From a bacterium CG_4_9_14_3_um_filter_65_15 (GTDB lineage: Bacteria > Krumholzibacteriota > Krumholzibacteriia > LZORAL124-64-63), in assembly GCA_002790835.1 (NCBI GenBank), contig PFVX01000094.1:21775-85774 (forward strand): DNA of 64,000 bases, in the 5' to 3' direction. The notes under the pieces were generated by a model. That model ran no database searches. It saw only the letters and a program-made list of their open reading frames with translations, and was not told the origin of the DNA. The translations under genes and the position numbers were made by a program. The stretch's first letter is position 1. Every line of letters begins with the position of its first letter. Below are positions 34,753 through 44,160 of the stretch, one piece after another.

Positions 34753-35730
34753 CTACTTGTCCTCCTGGGGGCCGGCTTCGCCATGGTCGGAAAGGCTTTC
34801 CAGGTACGCGACGATGGCCTCGATTTTCCTGTCGTCCAGCTTGCCATCGAAGGTAGGCATGACGCCCTGGAAGCCCTCGACTACGAATGCGTTGGGAGAA
34901 AGGACCGACTCCTTGACGTAACCCGCATCGACTTTTCGGGTCCGACCGTCGGTGGAGACCGCTTCATGACCGTACAGATTCTTGAAGGACGGACCCACGA
35001 GCTTGGAGCCGTCCAGGGAATGGCAGGCCTTGCACCCCTGGGCGACATAGAGAAATTCGCCGACCTCGGCCATGGTGCGTCCGGCGAAGATGTCCGATGC
35101 CGCTGCCAGCCAGGAGGCAAAATCCGGCTCGCTCAGGGCAATCATCGCCACGGGCAGGCTGTCATAACGGACACTGCTGAAAGTCCCGGAATAGATGGGA
35201 AAGGTCCCCGGTGTGATGGGTTCGAACCAGGTCTCGGTCGTGCGGCCGGGCAGCACCGCCTGCTGAACCCGCATGGCGGGAATAGCCAACTGCCGGCTGA
35301 TGTCTTCGCTGGTCAACGCAAGGAGGACCGGCTTGCCCGTAGGCACGCGGAGAGTATCAGCGACATAACCGCCGGGATAGGCGAAATCCCAGGCGCCCTC
35401 GCGGGTGGTGATATCGATGGCATAGGAATCATACGGGGGAACGGTGCTGTCCACGAATTCGCCCAGGCCCGCCATGAAGGCGAAACCGCCCAACGCAATC
35501 GTCCCCAGCATCCAGGCGCCCAGCAGGCACTTGTTCAAGCCGCCGGCGGGCACTTGTTCCGGGTCACCGCTACGGCGCCGAAATGCGAACATGAAAGTGA
35601 CGGCCAAGCCCACAGTCAGGATCAGGACGATTAGGCCCACGAAATAAAGGTCATAGAAAACCATGTCCACGCCGGGGGCAAAGGTCGAAGCCCATTCCGG
35701 GAACCAGGCTGAGAGATTGGCGCTACCCAT
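34753..35730 (-). CDS. Cytochrome oxidase subunit II homologue lacking CuA ligands, fused to cytochrome c
   Basis: This 325-aa protein has two N-terminal helices (about 24-50 and 68-90), a cupredoxin domain (100-200) and a C-terminal class I cytochrome c domain with CKACH (233-237) and the Met ligand region GVMPTF. This is the caa3 layout. In the cupredoxin domain the CuA pattern is gone: the ligands C, C, H and M correspond to S181, S185, Y189 and L192, and the upstream His to R146. Surrounding residues such as AIPAMRVQQAVLPGR still align. It pairs with the ligand-free subunit I. ATG 35730 is preferred over TTG 35733. Electrons could still pass through the heme domain. Confidence 0.85.
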   Translation of the reverse strand: MGSANLSAWFPEWASTFAPGVDMVFYDLYFVGLIVLILTVGLAVTFMFAFRRRSGDPEQVPAGGLNKCLLGAWMLGTIALGGFAFMAGLGEFVDSTVPPYDSYAIDITTREGAWDFAYPGGYVADTLRVPTGKPVLLALTSEDISRQLAIPAMRVQQAVLPGRTTETWFEPITPGTFPIYSGTFSSVRYDSLPVAMIALSEPDFASWLAAASDIFAGRTMAEVGEFLYVAQGCKACHSLDGSKLVGPSFKNLYGHEAVSTDGRTRKVDAGYVKESVLSPNAFVVEGFQGVMPTFDGKLDDRKIEAIVAYLESLSDHGEAGPQEDK

Positions 35731-35751
35731 CAAACCGATACCTCTTTCGTG

Positions 35752-35795
35752 CCGTCAAGCCGCGGGGGACCGGGTTGGTCGCCCCATCCTGACGG
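35752..35795 (-). repeat. Extended hairpin between the small TM gene and the subunit II-like gene
   Basis: CCGTCA and TGACGG (35752-35757 and 35790-35795) form an outer 6-bp stem. Inside it, GGGG-ACC and GGT-CCCC make an inner stem. It fills most of the 68-bp gap and has no T-tract, so an mRNA processing or stability role is more likely than termination. Confidence 0.45.
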
Positions 35796-35801
35796 AGTTG
35801 C

Positions 35802-36110
35802 CTATCTTGAATTCTCGGCCACAACCCTACGCATGGCGTCCTCGATGGGCAGGCAGGCCTTGGTGCGCTGCTCATCCAGCCAGCGCGGCTGTTCTTCCAG
35901 GATGCTCTGCTGCTCGGCCAGGGCCGCCTGCAGGGGTTCGTTCTCGGGAACGAGGAGCTTGGTATCCCTCACCTGGTTTTGCGACGCCAGAAACCCTCCC
36001 TGCAGGAACAGGGACAGGGCGTAGAGAAAGATGATCAGGGCCAGCCCGCACAGCAGTACCGCCGGCGTGTTGAAGCCCGATTTTCCGCGTGCACTCTCTT
36101 GCATGGTCAT
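35802..36110 (-). CDS. Small single-TM protein between actF and the oxidase-like pair
   Basis: This 102-aa protein has one membrane helix (AVLLCGLALIIFLYALSLFL, about residues 17-36) and a charged C-terminal helix predicted to lie on the other side of the membrane. It contains one late Cys (KACLPIEDAM). It has no recognisable family motif. Its position, co-directional with actF 49 bp upstream and the subunit II-like gene 68 bp downstream, suggests a small subunit or assembly factor of either complex. Upstream spacing and the conserved locus context support it as a real gene. Confidence 0.72.
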   Translation of the reverse strand: MTMQESARGKSGFNTPAVLLCGLALIIFLYALSLFLQGGFLASQNQVRDTKLLVPENEPLQAALAEQQSILEEQPRWLDEQRTKACLPIEDAMRRVVAENSR

Positions 36111-36121
36111 CCTCGCGTGTC

Positions 36122-36142
36122 CCGGCGGACCACGACCGCCGG
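36122..36142 (-). repeat. Intercistronic hairpin between actF and the small TM gene
   Basis: CCGGCGG and CCGCCGG form a perfect 7-bp stem with a 7-base loop in the 49-bp gap. No T-tract is present, which suggests an mRNA stability or processing element. Confidence 0.5.
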
Positions 36143-36159
36143 CGCATGAAACAATTGGC

Positions 36160-37365
<1,206 letters not shown>

Positions 37366-37386
37366 GTGTCGACAACTCCAGGCTGC

Positions 37387-37403
37387 GCCGGATGGTATCC
37401 GGC
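37387..37403 (-). repeat. Intercistronic hairpin between actE and actF
   Basis: GCCGGAT and ATCCGGC form a perfect 7-bp stem with a 3-base loop, filling much of the 43-bp gap. No T-tract follows. Confidence 0.45.
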
Positions 37404-37408
37404 AGGAA

Positions 37409-38071
37409 TCACCTTGTGCCCAAGTTCTCCAGGGCGGCGCGGTCGTCGGCGGGCACGTCCGCGAGACTCGCGTTGCGGGACAGCTGCAGAGCGCGCACGT
37501 ACGCGACGATGGCCCAGCGGTCCCGCGGGTCGATCTGGTTCTTGTACGACGGCATGTTGCGGATGCCGTGGGTGATCGTGTTGTAGATGTGCCCCACCGG
37601 ACGGTCCACCACGCTCTGGCCGACCAGGTCGCTGGGCGGGGTCCAGGTGCCTTCGGCCAGGGCCGTGGCGCGGATATTCACCACGCCGTTGCCGTTGCCC
37701 GATAGGCCGTGGCAGGGCGCACAGAAGATCTGGAAGCGTTCCTGTCCGCGGTGCATCAGGTCCTGGTCAACGGTGACGGGAAACTCGGTCACGAAGGTCG
37801 TGTCGCCCTCGACGCGGCCCCGGAAGAAGGGGTCGCCCGCGCGCAGGTCGCCGCGGGCCACGGTGCCGTCCACCGGGGTGCGCATGGAGCGGCCGTCGGC
37901 GAAGAAATCGTCCGCGGACTGGGCCTTGTAGTAGTACTGGTTGTCCATGTCGTAGACGACCTGGATGCGGGGCTGCCCCTTGACGGAATGGCGCGCCCGG
38001 TAGATGCATCCGATGGGCACCAGGGTCAGGGCCACCAGCACCAGTCCGATGGAGATCAACGGTCGGGGCAT
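37409..38071 (-). CDS. actE: Alternative complex III subunit ActE (monoheme cytochrome c)
   Basis: This 220-aa cytochrome c subunit has an N-terminal hydrophobic segment (LISIGLVLVALTLVPIGC) that ends in a possible lipobox Cys, as ActE is often a lipoprotein. The single heme motif CAPCHG lies at about residue 139, and the later Met ligand region is IRNMPSYKNQI. It relays electrons from ActA hemes to the terminal acceptor. It starts three bases after actD and precedes actF. Confidence 0.92.
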   Translation of the reverse strand: MPRPLISIGLVLVALTLVPIGCIYRARHSVKGQPRIQVVYDMDNQYYYKAQSADDFFADGRSMRTPVDGTVARGDLRAGDPFFRGRVEGDTTFVTEFPVTVDQDLMHRGQERFQIFCAPCHGLSGNGNGVVNIRATALAEGTWTPPSDLVGQSVVDRPVGHIYNTITHGIRNMPSYKNQIDPRDRWAIVAYVRALQLSRNASLADVPADDRAALENLGTR

Positions 38072-38074
38072 GCC

Positions 38075-38626
38075 TCAGTCCTCCGCGCTTTCATGGATTT
38101 CCTCAACCTCGGAACCGCCGAGGGAGGCCAAAAACTCACGCGTCTTCTCCAGCTTGAAGGCCGGGTCGCGCGCTTCGATCACGATGAAGAAGCGGTCCTG
38201 TGTGGCTCTGCGGAACCGCTTGCTGGTCAGCAGGGGGTTGTACCACCGCGGCATGCCGTTCAGGCCCCACATGCCGAAAAAGGCCGCAAAGGCGCTGAAC
38301 AGCACCGTCAATTCGAACATGATGGGGATGTTGGCCGGCAGCCCGAACAGCGGCTTGCCCGAGATCACGAAGGGGTAATCCACCGCGTTCATCCACCACT
38401 GCATCAGGGTGGCCGCGGCCAGGCCGATCAGGCCGCCGCCCAGGATGATGAAGGGCAGGCGCGTGCCCCGGATCCCCATGAAGTCGTCCATGCCGTGCAC
38501 CGGGAACGGCGAGTGCACGTCCCACTTCTTGAATCCCGCGTCGCGGACCCGCATCGCGGCCGCGGCCAGCAGGCTGGGGCTCTCGAACTCGATCAGCAGG
38601 CCGTAGAGGTCTCCCTGTTTCATCAC
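38075..38626 (-). CDS. actD: Alternative complex III subunit ActD (DUF3341)
   Basis: This 183-aa protein of the DUF3341 family has a short cytoplasmic N-terminal domain ([20 protein letters not shown]) and two membrane helices (about 55-80 and 95-120). [19 protein letters not shown] is a family signature. ActD caps the membrane part of complex III. Its ATG overlaps the actC stop by four bases, so the two are co-translated. Confidence 0.93.
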   Translation of the reverse strand: MMKQGDLYGLLIEFESPSLLAAAAMRVRDAGFKKWDVHSPFPVHGMDDFMGIRGTRLPFIILGGGLIGLAAATLMQWWMNAVDYPFVISGKPLFGLPANIPIMFELTVLFSAFAAFFGMWGLNGMPRWYNPLLTSKRFRRATQDRFFIVIEARDPAFKLEKTREFLASLGGSEVEEIHESAED

Positions 38627-40083
38627 TTGTGCCCCTTCCTGCGAACGTGCTCGGGGATGTCGCCGTGGTAATCCCCCACGATGTGCCGCTCACCGCTGTG
38701 CGGGTCGGCAATGGGCATCACGGTCTTGACCTCGGCCATGGCGACCATGGGCAGGAAGCGGATGAACAGCAGCACCAGCGTGAAGAACAGCCCCCAGCTG
38801 CCCAGGAAGGTCAGGATGTCCACGATGGTGGGCCGGTAGTAGGCCCAGCTCGAGGGCAGGAAGTCACGACTCAGCGAGGAAACCGTGATCACGAAACGCT
38901 CGAACCACATGCCGATGTTCACGAAGATGTACAGCACCCACATCACCGGGATCGAGGTGCGCAGCTTCTTGAACCAGAACAGCTGCGGCGTGACCACGTT
39001 GCAGGTCACCATGATCCAATAGGCCCACGCGTAGGGGCCGAAGGCGCGGTTGACGAAGGCGAAGCCCTCGGTGGGGTTGCCGCCGTACCAGGCGATGAAG
39101 AACTCGGTGGCGTAGGCGAACCCGACCATGCTGCCGGTGGCCAGGATGATCTTGTTCATGTTCTCCAGGTGATGCAGGGAGATGATCTCCTTGAGCCCGA
39201 AGAACTGCCGCGCCGGAATGAGGATCGTGCCCACCATGGCGAAGCCGCTGAACACGGCGCCGGCCACGAAGTAGGGCGGGAAGATCGTGGTGTGCCAGCC
39301 GGGCAGCTGCGCGGTGGCGAAGTCGAAGGAAACCACCGAGTGCACCGACAGCACCAGGGGCGTGGCCAGCCCGGCCAGGATCAGGTAGGCCTTTTCGTAG
39401 CGGTGCCAGTGCCGGTGGCTGCCCACCCAGCCCAGCGAGAGCACGCCGTAGATGATCTGTTGCAGCCTGCCCTTGGCGCGGTCGCGCAGGGTGGCCAGAT
39501 CCGGCACCATGCCCGTGTACCAGAACAGCAGCGAGACCGTGGCGTAGGTGCCCACGGCGAACACGTCCCACAGCAGCGGGCTGCGGAAGTTGGGCCACAT
39601 GTTCTGGAAGTTGGGAATCGGGAACAGCCACCACACGACCCACACGCGGCCCACGTGGATGCCGGGAAAGATCCCGGCGCAGATCACCGCGAAGATGGTC
39701 ATGGCCTCGGCGAAGCGGTTGATGGACGTGCGCCACTTCTGCCGCAGCAGGAACAGGATGGCCGAGATCAGCGTGCCGGCGTGGCCGATACCCACCCAGA
39801 ACACGAAGTTCACGATGGCCCAGCCCCAACCCACCGGGTTGTTCAGGCCCCAGACCCCCACGCCCGTGAGGAACAGGTAGCCGATCATCAGGAAGAGGAT
39901 CCCCGTCAGGCCGGCGGTGATGGTGAACATCACGTACCAGGCCAGCGGCGTCTTCCGCTCCAGGACGATGTCCGAGACCGTCTCGGTGATCGACGTGAAG
40001 TCGTTGCCCCCGAGGATCAACTCCTGGGTGTAACGCGGGTCGTCGCTGGTGTTGTTCAGATAGTCGGTAGCCGACGATTTCAT
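38623..40083 (-). CDS. actC: Alternative complex III subunit ActC (NrfD-like quinol-binding membrane protein)
   Basis: This 486-aa NrfD/PsrC family membrane protein has ten helices and is the main quinone-binding subunit of alternative complex III. Family stretches include [36 protein letters not shown] and [18 protein letters not shown]. It pairs with the Fe-S/Mo-like subunit ActB. Length and order match other act operons. It starts 17 bp after the actB stop and overlaps actD. Confidence 0.95.
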   Translation of the reverse strand: MKSSATDYLNNTSDDPRYTQELILGGNDFTSITETVSDIVLERKTPLAWYVMFTITAGLTGILFLMIGYLFLTGVGVWGLNNPVGWGWAIVNFVFWVGIGHAGTLISAILFLLRQKWRTSINRFAEAMTIFAVICAGIFPGIHVGRVWVVWWLFPIPNFQNMWPNFRSPLLWDVFAVGTYATVSLLFWYTGMVPDLATLRDRAKGRLQQIIYGVLSLGWVGSHRHWHRYEKAYLILAGLATPLVLSVHSVVSFDFATAQLPGWHTTIFPPYFVAGAVFSGFAMVGTILIPARQFFGLKEIISLHHLENMNKIILATGSMVGFAYATEFFIAWYGGNPTEGFAFVNRAFGPYAWAYWIMVTCNVVTPQLFWFKKLRTSIPVMWVLYIFVNIGMWFERFVITVSSLSRDFLPSSWAYYRPTIVDILTFLGSWGLFFTLVLLFIRFLPMVAMAEVKTVMPIADPHSGERHIVGDYHGDIPEHVRRKGHK

Positions 40084-40100
40084 CCTTCAGGCTCCAGTTC

Positions 40101-43100
40101 CTAGCCGTGTTCGCTGCCGGGGTGCCCGGTGTGGGCGGCGATCTGGGGATTCGGATTCCGGATGCGGGCCATGTAGGAGGTCCGCGGCTTGATGTTGAGG
40201 TAGGCCAGCAGGTCGTACGACCGCGGCACCTTGCGCAGCTTGGCGACGCGGCTCTCCGGATCGTTCAGGTCGCCGAAGACGATGGCGTCGGTGGGACACG
40301 TCTGGGCGCATGCGGGGGTGATGTCCCCGTCGCGGATCTTGCGGTTCCCGTCGACCCGGGCGGCCACCCGCGCCTTCTCGATGCGCTGCACGCAGTAGGT
40401 GCATTTCTCCATGACCCCGCGTGCCCGCACCGTCACGTCGGGATTGAGCACCAGCCGCTGGGTCGCGGTCAGGTCCTCGAAATTGTTGAACCAGTTGAAT
40501 CGCCGCACCTTGTAGGGGCAGTTGTTCGAGCAGTAGCGCGTGCCCACGCAGCGGTTGTAGACCATGGTGTTGAGACCCTCGCTGCTGTGCATGGTCGCAG
40601 CCACCGGGCAGACCTCTTCGCAGGGGGCCAGCTCGCACTGGGCGCAGGCCACCGGCTGCTGGGCGCACTCGGGATCCTCGGCGTCGCCCAGGAAATACCG
40701 GTCCAGCCGGATCCAGGACATCTCACGCCCGCGGGCCACCTCGTCCTTGCCGACCACCGCGATGTTGTTCTCGGCCTGGCAACCGATGATGCAGGCGTTG
40801 CAGCCGTTGCAGGCGTTCAGGTCGACGCTCATGCCCCACTTGTAGCCGTTGTAGTCCCATTCCTTCCACAGCGATTCCAGGGGCGGATGGTGGATGCCCA
40901 GGTGGTCCACGAATTCGGGATGCTCGCGGTACTCCTCAAGGTCGCCCTGGCGCACCAGGCCGGGCACGCGCTTCTGGATCTCCTCGGCGCCCACGGTGTC
41001 CATGGCGAAGTGATCCTGGGTGGTGGCCAGCTTGTAGGTCGCGCCGGTTTTGGTCAGCTTCAGGCCCGCGCCGCCGTGCAGCGCGCCGCTGGTGCGCAGG
41101 GTGTAGGCGTTGAAGCCCGAGCCCTGGCCCACCCGCCCCGAGTCGGGCTTGCCGTAGCCCAGCATCACCGAGACCGAGTAGCGCGCCTGGCCGGGCAGCA
41201 CGTAGACCGGAATCGCCTGCTTGCGGCCGGCGAATTCCAGGTCCACCAGGTCGCCGTGGCCCACGCCCAGCTCCACCGCGGTGGCGGGGCTCAGCAGGGC
41301 GGCGTTATCCCAGGTCAGCTTGGTCATGAAGTCGGGCATCTCCTGCAGCCAGGCGTTGTCGCAGAAGCGACCGTCGAACACGGACTGGTCGTGGTGGATG
41401 CTCAGTTCGAGACTCTGCGCCGACAGATCGCCCGGCGCCCGGGGCGCGGCGAGGGGCGTGCCGGTCAGGGCCAGGGGCTCGCCCCGTTTGGCCGATCCCT
41501 GCAGCACGCCGTCGTGGATGAACCGTCGCCACTTCTTCTCGAAGCGGTCGTTGCCCTCGGGCGCGGACTTCCCGGCGCCGCTGATTCGCGCGAAGGAATC
41601 GCGGGCGACGGCGTAGGCGTTGCGCGGGGTCTCGTCGACCAGAACGGACAGCACCTCGGTAACGGTCTTGCCGCCGAAGAGCGGCCGGATCAGGGGCTGC
41701 ACCGCCAGGTAGGATCCGTCCCAGCCCATGGCGTCGCCCCAACCCTCGAGATAATGGGCCCGGGGCAGGTGCCACTGGCACAGGCGCGAGGTGGCGTCAT
41801 CGTTCAGCGAAACGTGGATGCGGGTGCCCGCCTTCTGCATGGCGGCGCCGAAACCCAGATCCGCCGGCGCGTCGTAGGCCGGGTTCCCGCCCAGGATCAG
41901 CAGGGTATCCACGGCACCGGACTTCAGGTCCTTGGTCAGGTCGGCAATGTCGCCCAGCTTGGCCATGTCGAACGGCTGGTAGGAAACGGTCTGGCCCACG
42001 TTGCCCAGGGCCTGGTTCAGCAGGTGGATCAGCGCGTGGGTCTCGGGGCTCTGGCGCATACCCGCTACGAGCAGGCTCGCACCCCGGTTGGCCATCAGAT
42101 CCTTGGCCAGAGCGGCGATATGCTCGCCGCCGGCGGAATGCCCGCGCCAACCCTGCAGGTCGGAGCGGGAAACGCCCGCGCCCATGGGCAAGGGCAGCCC
42201 CTCACCCAGCACCAGTTCGGCCGCCAGCGCCCACACGGCCGCGGGGATGTGGCTCGCCGGAGTCGGGAAGCGGTGATCGGCCATGCCGCCGGTGATGGTG
42301 AAGGTGTTCTCGAAGACGTACAGCCGGTTCATGTGGCCGGACTCGGGCCGGCGCCCCTTGGCGAAACGGCGGCTGTTGCGCAGGGACGAGGCGTGGTCCT
42401 GCAGGAAGTTGGCGTCGAAATCGACGATGACCTCGGCCTTGTCCACGGCCAGCTGGCTACGGGCCGGAGTGCCGAAGGCCAACCGGGCGCCCTGCATCTC
42501 GTTGATGCGGCACACCGGCTCGTGATAGTACAGCTTCGCCCCGCGATACTGCTGCCCGATGCGGCCCATGAGGTCCCACACCGCCGGCGAGGTGGTCATC
42601 TCGGTCAGGACGGCCAGGCCGCCCCCACGCAGGCGGGGAAAGTGCCCGACGGCGAACGTCCCGAAATCATCCCAGGTCGCCTTGGCGCCGGATGACGAAT
42701 CACCGAACTGATTACGTCGCAAAATGTTCTGGCTGCGGTCGGGGTTATAGAGGCCCAGCACGCTGGCCTGGGCGAAAACGTTGGTCGCCCCGCCGCTCAA
42801 GGGAACTTCGGGGTTCCCGTCGATCTTGATGGGACGCCCGTCGTAGCTGGTGGCCAGCACGGGAAGGGCCACCGGCCCCATCTCGAAGGTCGTGGCGAAC
42901 TGCCGCGGCGTGCCCGGGTCGGTACCCTCGGGCCGCTGGGCGTAGGGCATGATCTTTTCCTCGGGCCAGCGGCAACCGGCCAGGGTCGCCAGGGCCGCCG
43001 AGGCGCCCATGATCTGCAGGAAACGCCGGCGGGACATATCGTCGGGAGCCTCGATGCCGCCGGGAAACTCTTGCTCCTGGAGACGGCTGAACTCGCTGCC

Positions 43101-43157
43101 GGCGGCCAGCTCGTCGAGGCTGCGCCAGAAATCCCTTTTTTGGCTGCTGTCGGACAT
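40101..43157 (-). CDS. actB: Alternative complex III subunit ActB (fused molybdopterin-like and Fe-S subunit)
   Basis: This 1018-aa protein fuses the B1 part (CISM catalytic-subunit homologue that binds no molybdenum in known complexes) and the B2 ferredoxin part. A twin-arginine-like signal RRRFLQIMGASAALATLAG lies at about residues 41-60. The B2 part carries cysteine clusters CNGCNACIIGCQAENN, CAQCELAPCEEVCP, CVGTRYCSNNCPYKV and CTYCVQR...CAQTCP for three or four Fe-S clusters. It is the periplasmic electron-wire subunit between quinol oxidation in ActC and ActA. It lies 12 bp after actA. Confidence 0.94.
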   Translation of the reverse strand: MSDSSQKRDFWRSLDELAAGSEFSRLQEQEFPGGIEAPDDMSRRRFLQIMGASAALATLAGCRWPEEKIMPYAQRPEGTDPGTPRQFATTFEMGPVALPVLATSYDGRPIKIDGNPEVPLSGGATNVFAQASVLGLYNPDRSQNILRRNQFGDSSSGAKATWDDFGTFAVGHFPRLRGGGLAVLTEMTTSPAVWDLMGRIGQQYRGAKLYYHEPVCRINEMQGARLAFGTPARSQLAVDKAEVIVDFDANFLQDHASSLRNSRRFAKGRRPESGHMNRLYVFENTFTITGGMADHRFPTPASHIPAAVWALAAELVLGEGLPLPMGAGVSRSDLQGWRGHSAGGEHIAALAKDLMANRGASLLVAGMRQSPETHALIHLLNQALGNVGQTVSYQPFDMAKLGDIADLTKDLKSGAVDTLLILGGNPAYDAPADLGFGAAMQKAGTRIHVSLNDDATSRLCQWHLPRAHYLEGWGDAMGWDGSYLAVQPLIRPLFGGKTVTEVLSVLVDETPRNAYAVARDSFARISGAGKSAPEGNDRFEKKWRRFIHDGVLQGSAKRGEPLALTGTPLAAPRAPGDLSAQSLELSIHHDQSVFDGRFCDNAWLQEMPDFMTKLTWDNAALLSPATAVELGVGHGDLVDLEFAGRKQAIPVYVLPGQARYSVSVMLGYGKPDSGRVGQGSGFNAYTLRTSGALHGGAGLKLTKTGATYKLATTQDHFAMDTVGAEEIQKRVPGLVRQGDLEEYREHPEFVDHLGIHHPPLESLWKEWDYNGYKWGMSVDLNACNGCNACIIGCQAENNIAVVGKDEVARGREMSWIRLDRYFLGDAEDPECAQQPVACAQCELAPCEEVCPVAATMHSSEGLNTMVYNRCVGTRYCSNNCPYKVRRFNWFNNFEDLTATQRLVLNPDVTVRARGVMEKCTYCVQRIEKARVAARVDGNRKIRDGDITPACAQTCPTDAIVFGDLNDPESRVAKLRKVPRSYDLLAYLNIKPRTSYMARIRNPNPQIAAHTGHPGSEHG

Positions 43158-43169
43158 ACGGGACCTTTC

Positions 43170-43886
43170 CTAGCGATGGCAAGTGGCGCAATCGGTGGAC
43201 GGGGCAATGCCGTGTTCTTTCATCAGCCGCGCGCCCAGGTCGGCGGGATCTTCGCCGTTGGGGGGCTGCCAGGTCATATCCGTCACGAATTCCTTGGGCC
43301 GCAGATTGGGCTCGGGGTTGCGATGGCAGCCCAGGCACCAGCCCATGGTCAGAGGTTTGTCCTGGGCAACGACTTCCATGCGGTCGATGCGGCCGTGACA
43401 ACTGACGCAACCCACCCCGGACTGGATATGCCCGGCGTGATTGAAGTACACGAAATCCGGCAGGTCGTGGACCCGGACCCAGGGGATGGGTTCACCGGTC
43501 TCCGCGCTCTTGCGCACCAGTTCCAGCTTGGGGCTCTCGGTGCGCACGTGGCTGTGGCAGTTCATGCAGGTCGAAGTGGGCGGGATGTTCGCCTTGGCCG
43601 TGGTTTCCACGCTGGTGTGGCAATAACGGCAATCGATGCCCATCGCGCCCACGTGCAGGGCATGGCTGTAGGACACCGGCTGGGTCGGCGCGTAGCCCAT
43701 GGCCGAAGTCTCGGGGGAAAACACCCCGTAGACCAGAACGACAGCGTAAACCAGGCCACCGAGAGCGGCGACGGCGGAAATCTCCCGCAGGCGATTGGTC
43801 CAGCGGGGAAAAACGAACTTGTCGGTGGTTGTCGTCCCGGAACCGGAAGCGGTTCCATCCTGGAATTCGTTATCGTTCCGAGTCAA
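43170..43886 (-). CDS. actA: Alternative complex III subunit ActA (pentaheme cytochrome c)
   Basis: This 238-aa cytochrome has one N-terminal helix (ISAVAALGGLVYAVVLVYG) and five CXXCH motifs (CRYCH, CMNCH, CVSCH, CLGCH and CATCH), matching the pentaheme ActA. The QPVSYSHALHVGAMGIDC stretch is the usual first-heme context. The start is TTG at 43886 behind GGGAGAG. No ATG precedes the membrane segment. It is the first gene of the complex III operon and faces the DUF255 gene across a 274-bp divergent region. Confidence 0.94.
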   Translation of the reverse strand: MTRNDNEFQDGTASGSGTTTTDKFVFPRWTNRLREISAVAALGGLVYAVVLVYGVFSPETSAMGYAPTQPVSYSHALHVGAMGIDCRYCHTSVETTAKANIPPTSTCMNCHSHVRTESPKLELVRKSAETGEPIPWVRVHDLPDFVYFNHAGHIQSGVGCVSCHGRIDRMEVVAQDKPLTMGWCLGCHRNPEPNLRPKEFVTDMTWQPPNGEDPADLGARLMKEHGIAPSTDCATCHR

Positions 43887-44029
43887 GCGACTCTCCCCCT
43901 TCGGCCGGACCCAAGGCTGCCTCCGGAGCGGGGTGGCCCCGGTATTGACGACTTTCGTTCAAGTTGCGGAGCATAGAGGTCGCCCTCGGACCGCGCAAGA
44001 GAAACTCCGCTCTGTCTCCATATCCCATG

Positions 44030-44089
44030 GTTTCCGGACAGGAAACGCGAGCAAAACTATCATTTTACTCCTGCAATCGCAAATGAGAA
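44030..44089. promoter_or_regulatory. Divergent act / DUF255 promoter region with 17-bp inverted repeat
   Basis: GTTTCC-GGACA-GGAAAC (44030-44046) is a perfect 6-bp inverted repeat. A minus-strand promoter candidate for actA is TTCTCA (44089-44084) with TAAAAT (44067-44062), spacer 16. A plus-strand candidate for the DUF255 gene is CGGACA (44035-44040) with TATCAT (44058-44063), spacer 17, whose -35 box lies inside the repeat. The repeat would thus touch both promoters. All boxes match consensus only in part. Confidence 0.35.
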
Positions 44090-44160
44090 TATTCACTCGG
44101 GTTGCGGCGGGACTGATCCACCTTACCATGGGCATGACTTCCATCTGAAGGAGAAACACC

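Noticed and set aside
20299-36000. Composition shift suggesting recent transfer of the nos region
   Set aside because: By eye the shadow ORFs are shorter here than in act, but sampled lines have similar GC, so I do not claim transfer without a computed profile.
40107-42695. 862-aa plus-strand ORF opposite actB
   Set aside because: It is the antisense shadow of the high-GC actB gene. It has no motifs, and actB is clearly coding.
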